Shown here one piece after another: positions 8,336-17,990 of a stretch of DNA of 64,000 nucleotides. The stretch spans positions 1,550,001-1,614,000 of the forward strand of contig NZ_JABMLK010000002.1 of the NCBI RefSeq assembly GCF_013394855.1, written 5' to 3'. The notes below the pieces were generated by a model. That model was not told where the DNA came from. It was given only the letters and a program-made list of their open reading frames with translations, and did not search any database. Made by a program: the position numbers and the translations under genes. The first letter of the stretch is position 1; each line of letters begins with the position of its first letter. This DNA comes from Limnobaculum xujianqingii (GTDB lineage Bacteria > Pseudomonadota > Gammaproteobacteria > Enterobacterales > Enterobacteriaceae).

Positions 8336-9676
8336 ATGAAAATAGTCACTCAAGTTGCAGAACAACGTAAAATGTTAGAGCAGGCGGTTGCCCAGGCTCT
8401 GGAGCTTGCTAAAGTAGCTTCAGATGCTGCGGAAGTTGCCATTACTAAATCTACTGGTATTGGCGTATCTACCCGGTTTGGTGAAGTGGAAAACGTGGAG
8501 TTTAACAGTGATGGTGCGTTAGGCATTACGGTTTATCACCAACAGCGTAAGGGCAATGCCTCTTCTACGGATTTAAGTCCGGACGCTATCGCCCGCACCG
8601 TTCAGGCCGCGTTAGACATTGCTCGTTATACTTCGCCGGACCCTTATTCCGGACTGGGTGAACGTGAACTGATGGCTTTCGAATCGCCAGATTTAGATCT
8701 GTTCCACCCAACGGAACTGGATGCTGAACGCTTTATTCAACAGGCGGCACTGGCAGAGCGCAGCGCTATGTCAGCAGACAGCCGTATTACCAACAGTGAA
8801 GGCGGCAGCTTTAACAGCCATTACGGTATCAAAGTTTACGGTAATAGTTACGGTATGCTGCAAAGCTACTGCTCCAGCCGCCATTCAATGTCGTGCTGTG
8901 TGATTGCTGAACATAATGGCGATATGGAGCGTGATTACGCCTATACCATTGGTCGCGATATTGCCGATCTGAAAAGTGCTGAGTGGGTAGGGCAGGAGAC
9001 TGCACGCCGTACGCTGGCGCGTTTGAATCCACGTAAACTGGCAACTATGCAGGCACCGGTTATGTTTGCGGCTGAAGTGGCCACCGGACTGTTTGGTCAT
9101 CTGGTTTCTGCCATCAGCGGTGGAAATATCTATCGCAAATCCTCTTTCTTACTGGATCACTTAGGTCAACAGATTCTGCCGGACTGGCTGACCATTGGTG
9201 AGTATCCACATCTACTTAAAGGTATGGCTTCAACGCCGTTTGACAGCGAAGGTATTCGTACTCAAACCCGTGACATCGTTAAAGCCGGGGTATTAGAAAC
9301 CTATCTTCTGACCAGCTATTCAGCGCGTAAGTTAAATATGACCAATACGGGTCACGCTGGCGGTATCCACAACTGGCGTATCAAAGGTCGGGGAAATAAT
9401 TTTGACGCTATGTTAAAACAGCTGGATCGTGGTTTGTTAGTGACCGAGCTGATGGGACAGGGTGTTAGCACCGTAACCGGGGATTATTCTCGTGGTGCCG
9501 CTGGTTTCTGGGTTGAAAATGGAGAAATCCAGTATCCGGTGAGTGAAATTACCATTGCCGGTAATCTGAAAGATATGTTCCGTAATATGGTGACTATCGG
9601 TGACGACATCGAAACCCGCAGCAATATTCAATGCGGTTCAGTTCTGCTGGAACAGATGAAAATTGCTGGTGAATAA
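8336..9676 (+). CDS. pmbA: Metalloprotease subunit PmbA/TldE
   Basis: This 446-residue protein matches PmbA (TldE) along its length, including the N-terminal [19 protein letters not shown] region and the C-terminal GNLKDMF and TRSNIQCGS segments. PmbA pairs with TldD, which carries the zinc site. The complex degrades unfolded peptides such as CcdA and is needed to mature microcin B17 in strains that make it. PmbA itself has no HEXXH motif, as expected. It is transcribed divergently from darP and followed by a stem-loop terminator at 9713-9765. Confidence 0.95.
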   Translation: MKIVTQVAEQRKMLEQAVAQALELAKVASDAAEVAITKSTGIGVSTRFGEVENVEFNSDGALGITVYHQQRKGNASSTDLSPDAIARTVQAALDIARYTSPDPYSGLGERELMAFESPDLDLFHPTELDAERFIQQAALAERSAMSADSRITNSEGGSFNSHYGIKVYGNSYGMLQSYCSSRHSMSCCVIAEHNGDMERDYAYTIGRDIADLKSAEWVGQETARRTLARLNPRKLATMQAPVMFAAEVATGLFGHLVSAISGGNIYRKSSFLLDHLGQQILPDWLTIGEYPHLLKGMASTPFDSEGIRTQTRDIVKAGVLETYLLTSYSARKLNMTNTGHAGGIHNWRIKGRGNNFDAMLKQLDRGLLVTELMGQGVSTVTGDYSRGAAGFWVENGEIQYPVSEITIAGNLKDMFRNMVTIGDDIETRSNIQCGSVLLEQMKIAGE

Positions 9677-9712
9677 GCAACAAGCTCCGGATAACGGAAA
9701 GTAAACGATATT

Positions 9713-9765
9713 AAGCTGATTATGACTGCCTGAACAGGTTTCATGCTGTTGTGATCGGCTTTTTA
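9713..9765 (+). terminator. Probable pmbA terminator
   Basis: AAGCTGAT (9713-9720) pairs with ATCGGCTT (9754-9761) with one G-U pair. An inner stem is formed by AACAG and CTGTT, and a short T-run follows. It lies 37 bp after the pmbA stop codon. Confidence 0.6.
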
Positions 9766-10072
9766 ATTACACAATCCTTTAGATAGTAACTTGTCAGCAA
9801 TTAAGTAAGACTATAGCAATACCACGCTTGCTCAGCCTGTTTATTGTTTTCCCTTCTGTAATAAATTCCACTTTTAGCCTAAGGTCAATAAGCAAGAAGT
9901 GTTTTACTTTTGATAACAATGATCATATTTATTTGAACAGGCTGAAATCATCGAAAGCTAAGTTTGGCTCATTATAAATTTATTGACGATATACTTTTGT
10001 TCATTGTCTATTAGCTACTTCATTAACCAAACATCACTGGTGCGTAAGCATTCCACGCTATCTGAGTAACAT
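9766..10072. other. Gene-free AT-rich stretch before the broken hydrolase gene
   Basis: I see no coding signal, repeat or convincing promoter in these 307 bases. The last 80 or so bases are AT-rich and presumably contain the promoter of the following gene. No strong ribosome-binding site precedes the ATG at 10073. Confidence 0.4.
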
Positions 10073-11539
10073 ATGAAAAAATTATTCATTATTAGCCTGT
10101 TATTTCTGGGGGCGCATTCACCCGTGTTTGCTCATCAATCTATATTATCCGACAGAGTTGGCTGGCAATCATGTCAATTACCTGGTTTTAAACATTGGTT
10201 CAGTGAGCAACCATTAGAAAAACTGTAGTGTGGTTATATTGAAGCTCCTTTATCCTATGAAAAAAATCAGTCTGCAAATAGAGCGATAAAGGTTAAACGG
10301 GTAAAACTTGCGGTAACCAGACTTCCCGCCACCGACAAACGAAAGGGTAGTATTGTGATGATATCTGGTGGTCCGGGTATGTCCGGTATTAATCCATATA
10401 TAACCGAAGATAGTGTAACTAAGGTATTATTAAGTTCGTTTGATATCATAGGATATGACCCAAGAGGTGTTGGAAACTCGATACCAAAGATATCCTGTCA
10501 ACAAGCTGAGACAGCTGATAATAGCAGTATTTCAACAGAAGCGTCGCTAAAGGCTTGGGTAAGTTCTTGTATAAAGCATACAAGTGCTAATGTACTAAAA
10601 CATATTGGTTCTGATGAAGCTACTGACGATTTGGAAAGCATCCGTCAGGCATTGGGAGAAGAGAAGTTAACCGCAGTAGCTTACTCCTATGGAACGCAAG
10701 TGGCCGCTATGTATGCCGAACGTTATCCAAAGAAAACGAGGGCAATTGTCCTTGATGGGGTGGTTGATATATCCGAAGATGATATAACAACGCAAATTAA
10801 TCAGGGCCGTGGTTTTCAACTCTCATTGGAACGTTTTGCTCATTATTGTGCTGAAAAATCGTCATGTCCTTTAGATCCCATTCTGGGGGATGTGTCTGAT
10901 CTATACCACAAATTACTCAATCGAATTGATAGTGAAACGATTTTTGATGCTGAAGGTAAAAGAGTTACCTCTGATGAAATAACCCGCGTAGTAACTGAAA
11001 AGCTATTATGGTCAACTTACTGGGATGAACTGGTGGTGATATTGAAACAGGTATCAACGGGAAATGTCGATAAAACAACGACAGAATTGCTTTCTGGAAA
11101 TTTGTTTTCCGCCTCAAGTGACGCACAAATAGCCATTACTTGTGCTGATCATGCCCGATTAATCAAAAATCCAGAATGGTTAAAACGTGGCAGAATTCAG
11201 GCCATCACGGCACTCGCGTATGGAAACGCTAAGCTGGAAGCGTCTGATAATTTAGCTGAGCAGTGCGACTACTGGCCATTCAGGGGTAAGATTCAGGCCC
11301 ATATTCCCAAAATCGATGCCGAATTACCTCAATTATTATTTGTTGCACAAAGGTTTGACCCAACGACACCTCATAGCAATGCCACCAAGATGTCAGGCTA
11401 TTTTCGTAGTCCCCTTTTAACCAAAGAGGGCGATGGGCACACGTTAGCTCTGGCAGGGGAAGAACAATGCATTAATCGAGAGGTGGTGGATTATCTACTT
11501 TTCCCTGAAAAGATTCGTCGGGATAAGCATTGCTATTAA
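10073..11539 (+). pseudogene. Periplasmic alpha/beta hydrolase (TAP-like peptidase family) interrupted by an amber codon
   Basis: Reading from the ATG at 10073 gives a signal peptide (cleavage near PVFAHQ), 51 codons, then TAG at 10226-10228. The same frame then stays open to 11539. The codon falls where relatives usually have a residue just before CGY...APLSY (often LQCGY), so a single CAG-to-TAG change would explain it. The rest keeps the family features: oxyanion region SGGPGMSG, nucleophile elbow AYSYGT, acid in RFDPTTP and histidine in GDGHTLAL. The family includes secreted tripeptidyl and proline-type aminopeptidases. A start at the internal ATG 10355 would lose the signal peptide and the first strand. 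The catalytic part looks intact, so the lesion is recent, suppressed, or a sequencing error. Confidence 0.75.
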
Positions 11540-11692
11540 ATATTTTCTATTATTGGCGTGACGTTAGCCTATACCCTCTATTTTGAATTACCTGCCGTTT
11601 CAGCAACGCTAATCTTCATTTTTTTCTTGCTGAGTGCTTTTGTGGTGAAACGCTTGCTGCATTTACTGGCGTTGAAGAAGACGAGGTTTTAG
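11540..11692 (+). pseudogene. Remnant of an integral membrane protein, possibly a metal ABC permease C-terminus
   Basis: After a TAA at 11537-11539, the frame reads 50 residues to a TAG at 11690-11692. The translation has a hydrophobic segment (GVTLAYTLYFELPAVSATL) followed by another hydrophobic helix and a basic tail (KKTRF). It has no start codon or ribosome site of its own. The pattern resembles the last helix and tail of ZnuB/SitD-type ABC permeases, but the match is short and by eye. It may be the debris of a larger deleted gene. Confidence 0.4.
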
Positions 11693-11707
11693 GTCTGCTT
11701 TGGGGTA

Positions 11708-11733
11708 AAGTGCAGCGCTAATTTGCTGCACTT
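11708..11733. terminator. Inverted repeat between the remnant and rnk
   Basis: AAGTGCAGC (11708-11716) and GCTGCACTT (11725-11733) are perfect 9-bp arms with an 8-base loop. It lies 36 bp beyond the rnk stop and could end rnk transcription, although neither side carries a long T-run. Confidence 0.4.
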
Positions 11734-11768
11734 ATTACTCTCTAACTTCAGAGTCTGATCGGTAATAC

Positions 11769-12164
11769 TTAGCTGGCTTTCGGCTGAGATATTATCTCCA
11801 GCACTTTAATCTGTGTGACAGTACCGTTTGGTAAATGCCAGCTAATATCATTACCTGCACGCATGCCTAACAGCGCTGCGCCAATAGGTGCCATAACGGA
11901 CAATTGTTCTGCGCTGTCTTTCAGATCGTGAGGAAATACCAGAGTGCGAGTCCGTTCTTCCTGAGTGCTGAGATCGATAAACCGAACCCGGCTGTCCATA
12001 GTGACAACATCCGCGGGAACTTCACCTGGCGCAACAATTTCTGCCCGATCGATTTCTGCATTAAGTGCCTGAGCCACCGGTGATGAAGCGAATTCAGGGT
12101 GTTCAAGCAGCATGTCGATACGCTCTGCATCCAGTTCATTTATGATTATGGCGGGTTTAAGCAT
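11769..12164 (-). CDS. rnk: Nucleoside diphosphate kinase regulator Rnk
   Basis: This 131-residue protein matches Rnk, with the N-terminal coiled region and the C-terminal GreA/FKBP-like fold (APIGAALLGMRAGNDISW). Rnk is a Gre-factor homologue that binds RNA polymerase and influences nucleoside diphosphate kinase levels and polyphosphate/alginate metabolism in related bacteria. An ATCGGAG site precedes the ATG. It stands alone, downstream of the rpoN-rapZ operon and in the same direction, separated from it by a terminator. Confidence 0.93.
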   Translation of the reverse strand: MLKPAIIINELDAERIDMLLEHPEFASSPVAQALNAEIDRAEIVAPGEVPADVVTMDSRVRFIDLSTQEERTRTLVFPHDLKDSAEQLSVMAPIGAALLGMRAGNDISWHLPNGTVTQIKVLEIISQPKAS

Positions 12165-12267
12165 ACATCACTCCGATAATATCTTTGATTAGACTAGTCC
12201 TATCTAATTTTAGGGTTCATTGTTTGTCGGCCTGAACTTCAGACCAGCAGTAAAATAATATACTAAG

Positions 12268-12301
12268 CAAAACAAAACCCCCGCAGGTTGAATGCGGGGG
12301 C
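12268..12301 (-). terminator. Strong rho-independent terminator after the rpoN-ptsN-rapZ operon
   Basis: On the minus strand an 8-bp GC-only stem but one (CCCCCGCA with TGCGGGGG, 7-base loop) is followed by TTTTGTTTT. It is about 190 bases past the rapZ stop, so the operon transcript carries a long 3' tail. Confidence 0.85.
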
Positions 12302-12490
12302 TAAGAGCGCTGTTTCCTGAATATTAATAAAACCACGTTAAATTAAAGAGATCGGGATCACGCTCTACATATTCTGGTTTTATATCGTCTTTGGCTTACC
12401 TGACATTTTGACTATCAGCGCAATTCGATAAGATGCTGAGTTAATCATATCAGTAAAGCAGACCAAAGGCTAATTAACGATTTTTATCGC
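12302..12490 (-). other. Long 3' tail after rapZ, where E. coli has npr
   Basis: In E. coli the gene for the phosphocarrier NPr follows rapZ. I read all frames here and found no NPr-like sequence, only ORFs under about 25 codons. The tail ends at the terminator at 12268-12301. On the far side, 12165-12267 is AT-rich and should contain the rnk promoter. Confidence 0.5.
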
Positions 12491-13363
12491 TTAGTTACTG
12501 TTTTTTCCGTCATTTTTACGTTTTTCTAACGTACGATGACGTGATTGAACGTTTTTCCCACGGGAACGGAAATAATCGGCCAGTTGTTCAGCGACATAAA
12601 CGGAACGGTGTTTTCCACCCGTACAACCAATCGCTACTGTCAGATAGCTACGGTTATTGGTTTCCAGCATAGGTAACCACTGTTCAAGGTAGCTACGCGT
12701 CTGATAAATAAAGTTATGCACTTCAGTATGGCGATCCAAAAAGGAAGCCACTGGCTTATCTAAACCGGTCATTGGGCGCAGTTTCGGGTCCCAATGTGGG
12801 TTCGGCAGAAAACGAACGTCAAAAACGTAGTCCGCATCGATTGGAATACCGTGCTTAAAGCCAAATGATTCAAACACCATAGTCAGTTCGCGTTCGCGCT
12901 TACCGAGCAGTCGGGTTCTCAGCATTTCTGCCAGTTCGTGAACAGACATCTCGGCAGTATCGATAATCAGATCGGCCCGTGAACGCAATGGTTCAAGCAG
13001 GGTATCCTCTTCATCGATAGCGCTCTCTAGCGATAAATTTTTATTCGACAGTGGGTGCAGACGGCGAGTATCGCTATAACGTCTGATTAGCGTGTTACGG
13101 TCGGCATCAAGGAACAGCAACTGAGGAGAGAAATCACCCGGCAGATTATTCAGAACTTCTTCCAGAATTTCTGGGGTTTCAGGTAAATTTCGCACATCAA
13201 TACTAACCGCGGCGGACGTTTTTCTTTCCGCCAGCGTTTCGGCTAACTGGGGCAATAAGACTACCGGTAAATTATCGACGCAGTAGAAACCCATATCTTC
13301 CAGAGCGCGCAGCGCTACGGACTTACCTGAGCCTGAGCGGCCGCTGACAATCATCAGCACCAT
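12491..13363 (-). CDS. rapZ: RNase adapter protein RapZ
   Basis: This 290-residue protein begins [15 protein letters not shown], as in E. coli RapZ, with the Walker A motif at the N-terminus. It keeps the conserved C-terminal RNA-binding region ([18 protein letters not shown], then a basic tail). RapZ binds the small RNA GlmZ and presents it to RNase E, tuning GlmS and hence amino-sugar supply. An AGAGGA site lies before the ATG at 13363; the frame is open 24 bases further, but the family start is the one chosen. It lies downstream of ptsN with a 132-bp gap. Confidence 0.95.
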   Translation of the reverse strand: MVLMIVSGRSGSGKSVALRALEDMGFYCVDNLPVVLLPQLAETLAERKTSAAVSIDVRNLPETPEILEEVLNNLPGDFSPQLLFLDADRNTLIRRYSDTRRLHPLSNKNLSLESAIDEEDTLLEPLRSRADLIIDTAEMSVHELAEMLRTRLLGKRERELTMVFESFGFKHGIPIDADYVFDVRFLPNPHWDPKLRPMTGLDKPVASFLDRHTEVHNFIYQTRSYLEQWLPMLETNNRSYLTVAIGCTGGKHRSVYVAEQLADYFRSRGKNVQSRHRTLEKRKNDGKNSN

Positions 13364-13495
13364 GTTGCTATTCCTCTTAATCATCACGATATGATATCAA
13401 TATCGCCGGTATCTGGACCTTACACAACACTTCATGTGTTGCTTTGGGTTAAACATCAACCCTAACAGAATAAACGTTAACACGAACAATCGTTT

Positions 13496-14008
13496 TTAAA
13501 CAGATTGATTTTCAGTTGGTTCATTCTCTTTATCAGACGATTCCTGAGTAAACAGCTGATAAAGCTCTTCATCGGTTTGTGCCATTCGCAACTGGCGGCA
13601 CAAGGTCTTATCTGCCAGACGTTGGGCTATGGCTGATAACGTAGCCAGATAAGCCTGACATTCGTCTGCCGGAACGAGCAGGGCAAATAATATATCAACC
13701 GGTTGGTTATCGACCGCGTCAAAACTGACAGGACTATCCAGGGTGATAAATACACCTACGGCACGAGTGGTATCTTCTTCCAGTTTACCGTGCGGAAGAG
13801 CGATGCCTGCGCCAATGCCAGTGCTACCCATGCGTTCACGGCTGAGGATAGCCTCAAACACTACGCTGGTAGGTATATTCAATTGGCTGGCGGCCATTTC
13901 GCTAACAATTTCTAACGCCCGTTTTTTACTGGAGCAGTGAACGGCACTGCGTGTGCTGTCTAATTTCAGAATAGAGCGTAATTGCATGGCGGATAACGTG
14001 TTCATCAT
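13496..14008 (-). CDS. ptsN: PTS nitrogen-regulatory enzyme IIA PtsN
   Basis: This 170-residue EIIA-Ntr protein carries the phosphorylated histidine in the motif GIALPHGKLEEDT. It is the last protein of the PEP-NPr-EIIA(Ntr) phosphorelay and controls potassium transport and stress responses. The start ATG ATG at 14008 lies only 17 bp after the rpoN stop codon. In E. coli the hibernation factor gene hpf separates these two genes; here there is no room for it. The C-terminus is slightly longer and acidic. Confidence 0.95.
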   Translation of the reverse strand: MMNTLSAMQLRSILKLDSTRSAVHCSSKKRALEIVSEMAASQLNIPTSVVFEAILSRERMGSTGIGAGIALPHGKLEEDTTRAVGVFITLDSPVSFDAVDNQPVDILFALLVPADECQAYLATLSAIAQRLADKTLCRQLRMAQTDEELYQLFTQESSDKENEPTENQSV

Positions 14009-14025
14009 TTGTAGGAACCATTGAG

Positions 14026-15456
14026 TCAGATCAGTTGTTTACGCTGATTTGACGGGGGAATAGATAACGACTCCCTGTATTTTGCTACCGTCCTTCTGGC
14101 AACAATAATCCCTTGATCGGTTAGCATACTGGCGATTTTACTGTCGCTCAGCGGCTTACCTGGATTTTCAGCCGAAATCAATTTTTTAACCAGTGCACGA
14201 ATTGCAGTAGAAGAGGCTTCGCCACCACTATCGGTATTTACGTGACTGGAAAAGAAGTATTTTAACTCAAATATCCCTCTGGGGCTATGTAAGTACTTTT
14301 GGGTGGTTACGCGTGAGATGGTTGACTCATGCATATCAACCGCTTGGGCGATATCGGCCAAAACCATTGGCTTCATGTATTCTGCGCCCAGCTCAAAAAA
14401 CTCTTCCTGCCGCTCTACAATACATTCCGTTACTCTAAGTAGCGTGTCGTTACGACTTTCAAGGCTTTTGATTAGCCAACGGGCGTCTTGTAAATTGGTA
14501 CGGATATATTGATTATCGCTGGCATTATGGGTATTTGCCATTGAGGCGTAGTGCTGGTTAATCTGCAAGCGTGGGATACTTTCCGTATTGAGCTCAGCCA
14601 CCCATTTGCCCTGAACTTTGCGTACCAGTACATCAGGAATAACGTATTCAGACTCGCTGGCATGAATTGACTGACCGGGACGAGGATCAAGGCTTTGAAT
14701 CAATTGCATGGCCCCTTTCAGTGCCTCTTCACTAATTCGAGTCAGTTTTAGTAATGAGCGGAAATCATGGCTGCCTAACAGTGCCAGATGATGATCGGCA
14801 ATCTGACGAGCATCACTGAGATAAGGGGTATCAGAAGATAGCTGGGAAAGTTGTACCAGTAAGCATTCTCGCAGATCGCGGGCAGCAACGCCCACCGGGT
14901 CGAAACGCTGAATACGCTTCAGTACCGCTTCGATTTCATCGAGTTCAACTTCGTCCTGTCCCAGACTATCGGCGATATCTTCCAGTGAAACTGTCAGATA
15001 GCCGGTATTGTCCACCGCATCAATAATGGCGGTAGCAATGGCTTTATCCAGATCGGAGAACGGGGTTAGATCCATCTGCCACATCAGATGATCTTGCAGG
15101 GTCAGAGTGGTTTCGCCCTGAAATACCGGAAGTTCGTCATCGCCATAGTCGTTATGGGTGCCGGACGGCGTACCTGCGGTATAAATTTCGTCCCATGAGG
15201 CATCGAGAGGGAGGTCTTCAGGAATATCAGACTGCTGTAGTGCTTCGCTGGTATCGAGCTGTTCGTGCTCGGTCTCTTCGCGTGAGTCTATTTCGTCATG
15301 ATTATCTGCCTGCTCAAGCAGTGGGTTGCTTTCCAGCGCGATTTGAATCTCTTGTTGCAGTTCAAGTGTCGACAGCTGCAACAGGCGAATTGCCTGCTGT
15401 AACTGAGGTGTCATGGTTAATTGTTGACTTAACTTGAGCTGTAAACCTTGCTTCAT
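14026..15456 (-). CDS. rpoN: RNA polymerase sigma-54 factor RpoN
   Basis: This 476-residue protein has the Gln/Leu-rich N-terminal activator-interaction region ([20 protein letters not shown]), an acidic linker, the core-binding domain, and the RpoN box [10 protein letters not shown] near the C-terminus. It directs RNA polymerase to -24/-12 promoters and needs AAA+ activators. The gene follows lptB, as in other enterobacteria. The length is the usual one. Confidence 0.97.
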   Translation of the reverse strand: MKQGLQLKLSQQLTMTPQLQQAIRLLQLSTLELQQEIQIALESNPLLEQADNHDEIDSREETEHEQLDTSEALQQSDIPEDLPLDASWDEIYTAGTPSGTHNDYGDDELPVFQGETTLTLQDHLMWQMDLTPFSDLDKAIATAIIDAVDNTGYLTVSLEDIADSLGQDEVELDEIEAVLKRIQRFDPVGVAARDLRECLLVQLSQLSSDTPYLSDARQIADHHLALLGSHDFRSLLKLTRISEEALKGAMQLIQSLDPRPGQSIHASESEYVIPDVLVRKVQGKWVAELNTESIPRLQINQHYASMANTHNASDNQYIRTNLQDARWLIKSLESRNDTLLRVTECIVERQEEFFELGAEYMKPMVLADIAQAVDMHESTISRVTTQKYLHSPRGIFELKYFFSSHVNTDSGGEASSTAIRALVKKLISAENPGKPLSDSKIASMLTDQGIIVARRTVAKYRESLSIPPSNQRKQLI

Positions 15457-15527
15457 AATGACATATTACACTTATTATCGCATTCCGGAATGGCTAAGCG
15501 AATGTTCCCATAGGGTAGCAATAATAG

Positions 15528-16253
15528 CTACAATCGGAATTCATTGCCTAAATAGACCCGCTTCACATGTTCATCTTCCAGAATAGATGATGGTGTTCCA
15601 TGAGCAATTAAATGACCCTGGCTAACGATGTAAGCGCGTTCACAAACGTCCAGCGTTTCACGTACGTTATGGTCGGTAATTAATACACCAAGCCCGCTAT
15701 CGCGCAGATGCTCAATGATTTTTTTAATATCGATAACCGAAATTGGGTCAACGCCGGCAAAAGGTTCATCCAGCAAAATAAATTTAGGATTAGCAGCCAG
15801 CGCTCTGGCAATCTCTACCCGACGGCGTTCACCACCGGAGAGGGATTGACCAAGGTTTTTACGCAGGTGCTCAATATGGAATTCTTCCAGCAGCTCGTTG
15901 GCACGGTCTTCCCGCTGTTCATTGGTTAAATCATTGCGGATTTGTAGCACTGCCATCAGATTATCGTAAACGCTCAGACGACGGAAAATAGAGGCTTCCT
16001 GTGGCAGATAGCCGATACCGCGACGGGCGCGCGCATGCAGTGGTAACAGACTGATATCTTCACCATCGATAAGAATTGAACCCGCATCACGCTGGACGAT
16101 ACCCACAACCATGTAAAACGTGGTGGTTTTACCTGCGCCGTTTGGCCCAAGCAAACCGACAATTTCACCGGAGTTGACGGTCAGGCTGACATCTTCTACC
16201 ACTCGGCGACCTTTGTAGGCCTTGGCCAGATTCTCTGCTGTTAACGTTGCCAT
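15528..16253 (-). CDS. lptB: LPS export ABC transporter ATP-binding protein LptB
   Basis: This 241-residue ATPase has Walker [10 protein letters not shown], signature LSGGERRR, Walker [14 protein letters not shown] and the switch histidine in LITDHNV. LptB powers LptB2FG, which lifts lipopolysaccharide from the inner membrane onto the LptC-LptA bridge. It is the last gene of the kdsC-lptC-lptA-lptB run, just before rpoN. Confidence 0.97.
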   Translation of the reverse strand: MATLTAENLAKAYKGRRVVEDVSLTVNSGEIVGLLGPNGAGKTTTFYMVVGIVQRDAGSILIDGEDISLLPLHARARRGIGYLPQEASIFRRLSVYDNLMAVLQIRNDLTNEQREDRANELLEEFHIEHLRKNLGQSLSGGERRRVEIARALAANPKFILLDEPFAGVDPISVIDIKKIIEHLRDSGLGVLITDHNVRETLDVCERAYIVSQGHLIAHGTPSSILEDEHVKRVYLGNEFRL

Positions 16254-16295
16254 TCGCTATTGTTTACTCTTTTCTTTAACTGCGGTTAAAAGTGT

Positions 16296-16841
16296 TTATT
16301 TTTTCTGTATCTGAGATGGTACCAGAATGGTGTTTACGCGTTTACCTTTGTTGCTGAACGCTTCCATCTTCTGCTCTTTCACTTTGTAAGTGATACGATC
16401 ACCCTGAACATTGCTGTCCAGTTGTTCCAGATAGGCATTGCCAGTCAGGTCAACAAAGTCAGTAGCCAATTCATAGCGGAGTTTTAAACCCCGGCCTTTT
16501 ACCGGTTTACCGCTGTCTTGCATTTGGTAGAAGGTCACCGGATTACCGAATGCCTCTACTACTTCTTTCCCTTCATTACCTTCAGGGCGAGTCACGATGA
16601 CTTTATCCGCACGAATATCAATGGTTCCCTGTTTCACAATAACATCACCGGTAAAGGTGACGACATTACCATTCATGTCTAATGATTGCTGAGCGGAACT
16701 AATGTTAATCGGTTGATTTGTGTCATCTTTTAATGCAAACGCAGAGGCGCTGGTAACCAGAAGTATGCCGGCTACCACGCTGTTAACCACGCTTTTACGA
16801 TGATGGCTGAGTTTCATTGCCGGCTTTTGGTTGAACTTCAT
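16296..16841 (-). CDS. lptA: LPS transport periplasmic protein LptA
   Basis: This 181-residue protein has an N-terminal signal sequence (cleavage near SAFALKDD) and then the OstA fold with the conserved segments QQSLDMNGNVVTFTGDV and ADKVIVTRPEG. LptA bridges the periplasm between LptC and LptD. The start at 16841 overlaps the end of lptC by 47 bases, as in E. coli, and has AAAAGG about 10 nt upstream. An ATG at 16817 is an alternative start but has a weaker ribosome site. Confidence 0.95.
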   Translation of the reverse strand: MKFNQKPAMKLSHHRKSVVNSVVAGILLVTSASAFALKDDTNQPINISSAQQSLDMNGNVVTFTGDVIVKQGTIDIRADKVIVTRPEGNEGKEVVEAFGNPVTFYQMQDSGKPVKGRGLKLRYELATDFVDLTGNAYLEQLDSNVQGDRITYKVKEQKMEAFSNKGKRVNTILVPSQIQKK

Positions 16842-17394
16842 AATAGGTTTTTACCTTTTCAATCAGCTTAGCTGTTCTACTGCGCAGATTACCACGCATC
16901 TTCATTCCTTCGGAGGTAAAATTAGCCCCGTACAGAGTAACATGATCGTCAGAGCTGATATCCTGTGTCACCAGATTAACATCAGCACTGTTAGTCTTGA
17001 TTCTTTCCAGCTGTGACGTAGTCGTCAGGCTGTTGACCTCAACATTATCATACAGATAAAGCATACGGTCTTTGGTTAATTTAGCGCGATCGGAACGCAC
17101 CGACCAGGTTGCCACCTGTTCCTTGTCATACATAATCATGACCGGTTTAGTGAACCAGGTATCTTCCGGGGAGGCGTAATACTTTACGTCTTCCGCCGTT
17201 AATTTGTAATTTAACTGACCTTCCGGATTGTACACTATCGTCACCATTTGTTGGCTCTGATAGGTGGGTTCTTTATCATCCGGTGGCACGATGGTTTTAT
17301 TGTCATCAAAATCAGCCAGATTCCAGCCAATAAGACCTAAAGCGATTAGCATTAGTACAATCGTCAGGCTTAGCTTTGTCTTGCTCATACTCAT
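16795..17394 (-). CDS. lptC: LPS export protein LptC
   Basis: This 199-residue protein has one N-terminal membrane helix (LSLTIVLMLIALGLIGWNL) and a periplasmic OstA-like domain that receives LPS from LptB2FG and hands it to LptA. It overlaps kdsC by four bases (ATGA) at its start and lptA at its end, which indicates translational coupling along the operon. Confidence 0.95.
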   Translation of the reverse strand: MSMSKTKLSLTIVLMLIALGLIGWNLADFDDNKTIVPPDDKEPTYQSQQMVTIVYNPEGQLNYKLTAEDVKYYASPEDTWFTKPVMIMYDKEQVATWSVRSDRAKLTKDRMLYLYDNVEVNSLTTTSQLERIKTNSADVNLVTQDISSDDHVTLYGANFTSEGMKMRGNLRSRTAKLIEKVKTYYEVQPKAGNETQPSS

Positions 17395-17939
17395 ATGGAT
17401 AACCCTTGTGCCCCTTCGAGTTTATCTTGCGCTTGCAGAATTAAATCACATAACTCGCGTACAGCACCACGACCACCGGCAATTTGCGTTACATAGTGTG
17501 CTTTTGGCAGAAGAAGCGGGTGTGCATCCGCAACTGCTACCGCCAAACCAACTTTTTGCATCACGGGCCAGTCAATGAGGTCATCGCCAATATATGCCAC
17601 TTGTTCTGGCTTCAGGGAGACATCTTTAAGTATTTTCTCGAAAGCCACCAGTTTATCAGATTGCCCTTGATACAGATGGGTAATTCCCAGTGTTTTGGCA
17701 CGATTTTCAACCAGCTTGGCGCTACGTCCGGTAATAATGGCGACATCGATGCCGGAAGTAATCAGGCAACGGATACCATAACCATCACGCACGTTGAAGG
17801 CTTTTAGCTCTTCTCCCTGATTACCCATATAAATCAGGCCGTCGGACATTACTCCATCCACATCACAGATCAACAGTCGAATTTGGGCCGCCCGTTGAAA
17901 AACCTCTTTGCTTACCGCGCCGTAGCAGGTGTTAATCAT
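17391..17939 (-). CDS. kdsC: 3-deoxy-D-manno-octulosonate 8-phosphate phosphatase KdsC
   Basis: This HAD-family phosphatase has the nucleophile motif CDVDGVMSDG and the acidic motif GDDLIDWPVM. It removes phosphate from KDO-8-phosphate in LPS core synthesis. I take the ATG at 17939 (182 residues, MINTCYGAV), which has AAGAG upstream. The frame extends to a TTG at 17975, giving 194 residues, closer to the 188 of E. coli, so that start cannot be excluded. It lies between kdsD and lptC in the same direction. Confidence 0.93.
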   Translation of the reverse strand: MINTCYGAVSKEVFQRAAQIRLLICDVDGVMSDGLIYMGNQGEELKAFNVRDGYGIRCLITSGIDVAIITGRSAKLVENRAKTLGITHLYQGQSDKLVAFEKILKDVSLKPEQVAYIGDDLIDWPVMQKVGLAVAVADAHPLLLPKAHYVTQIAGGRGAVRELCDLILQAQDKLEGAQGLSI

Positions 17940-17990
17940 GTTTATACTCTTTTGCTTTTCACTTAAATCGTGCAAACCAACTATTTTGCC

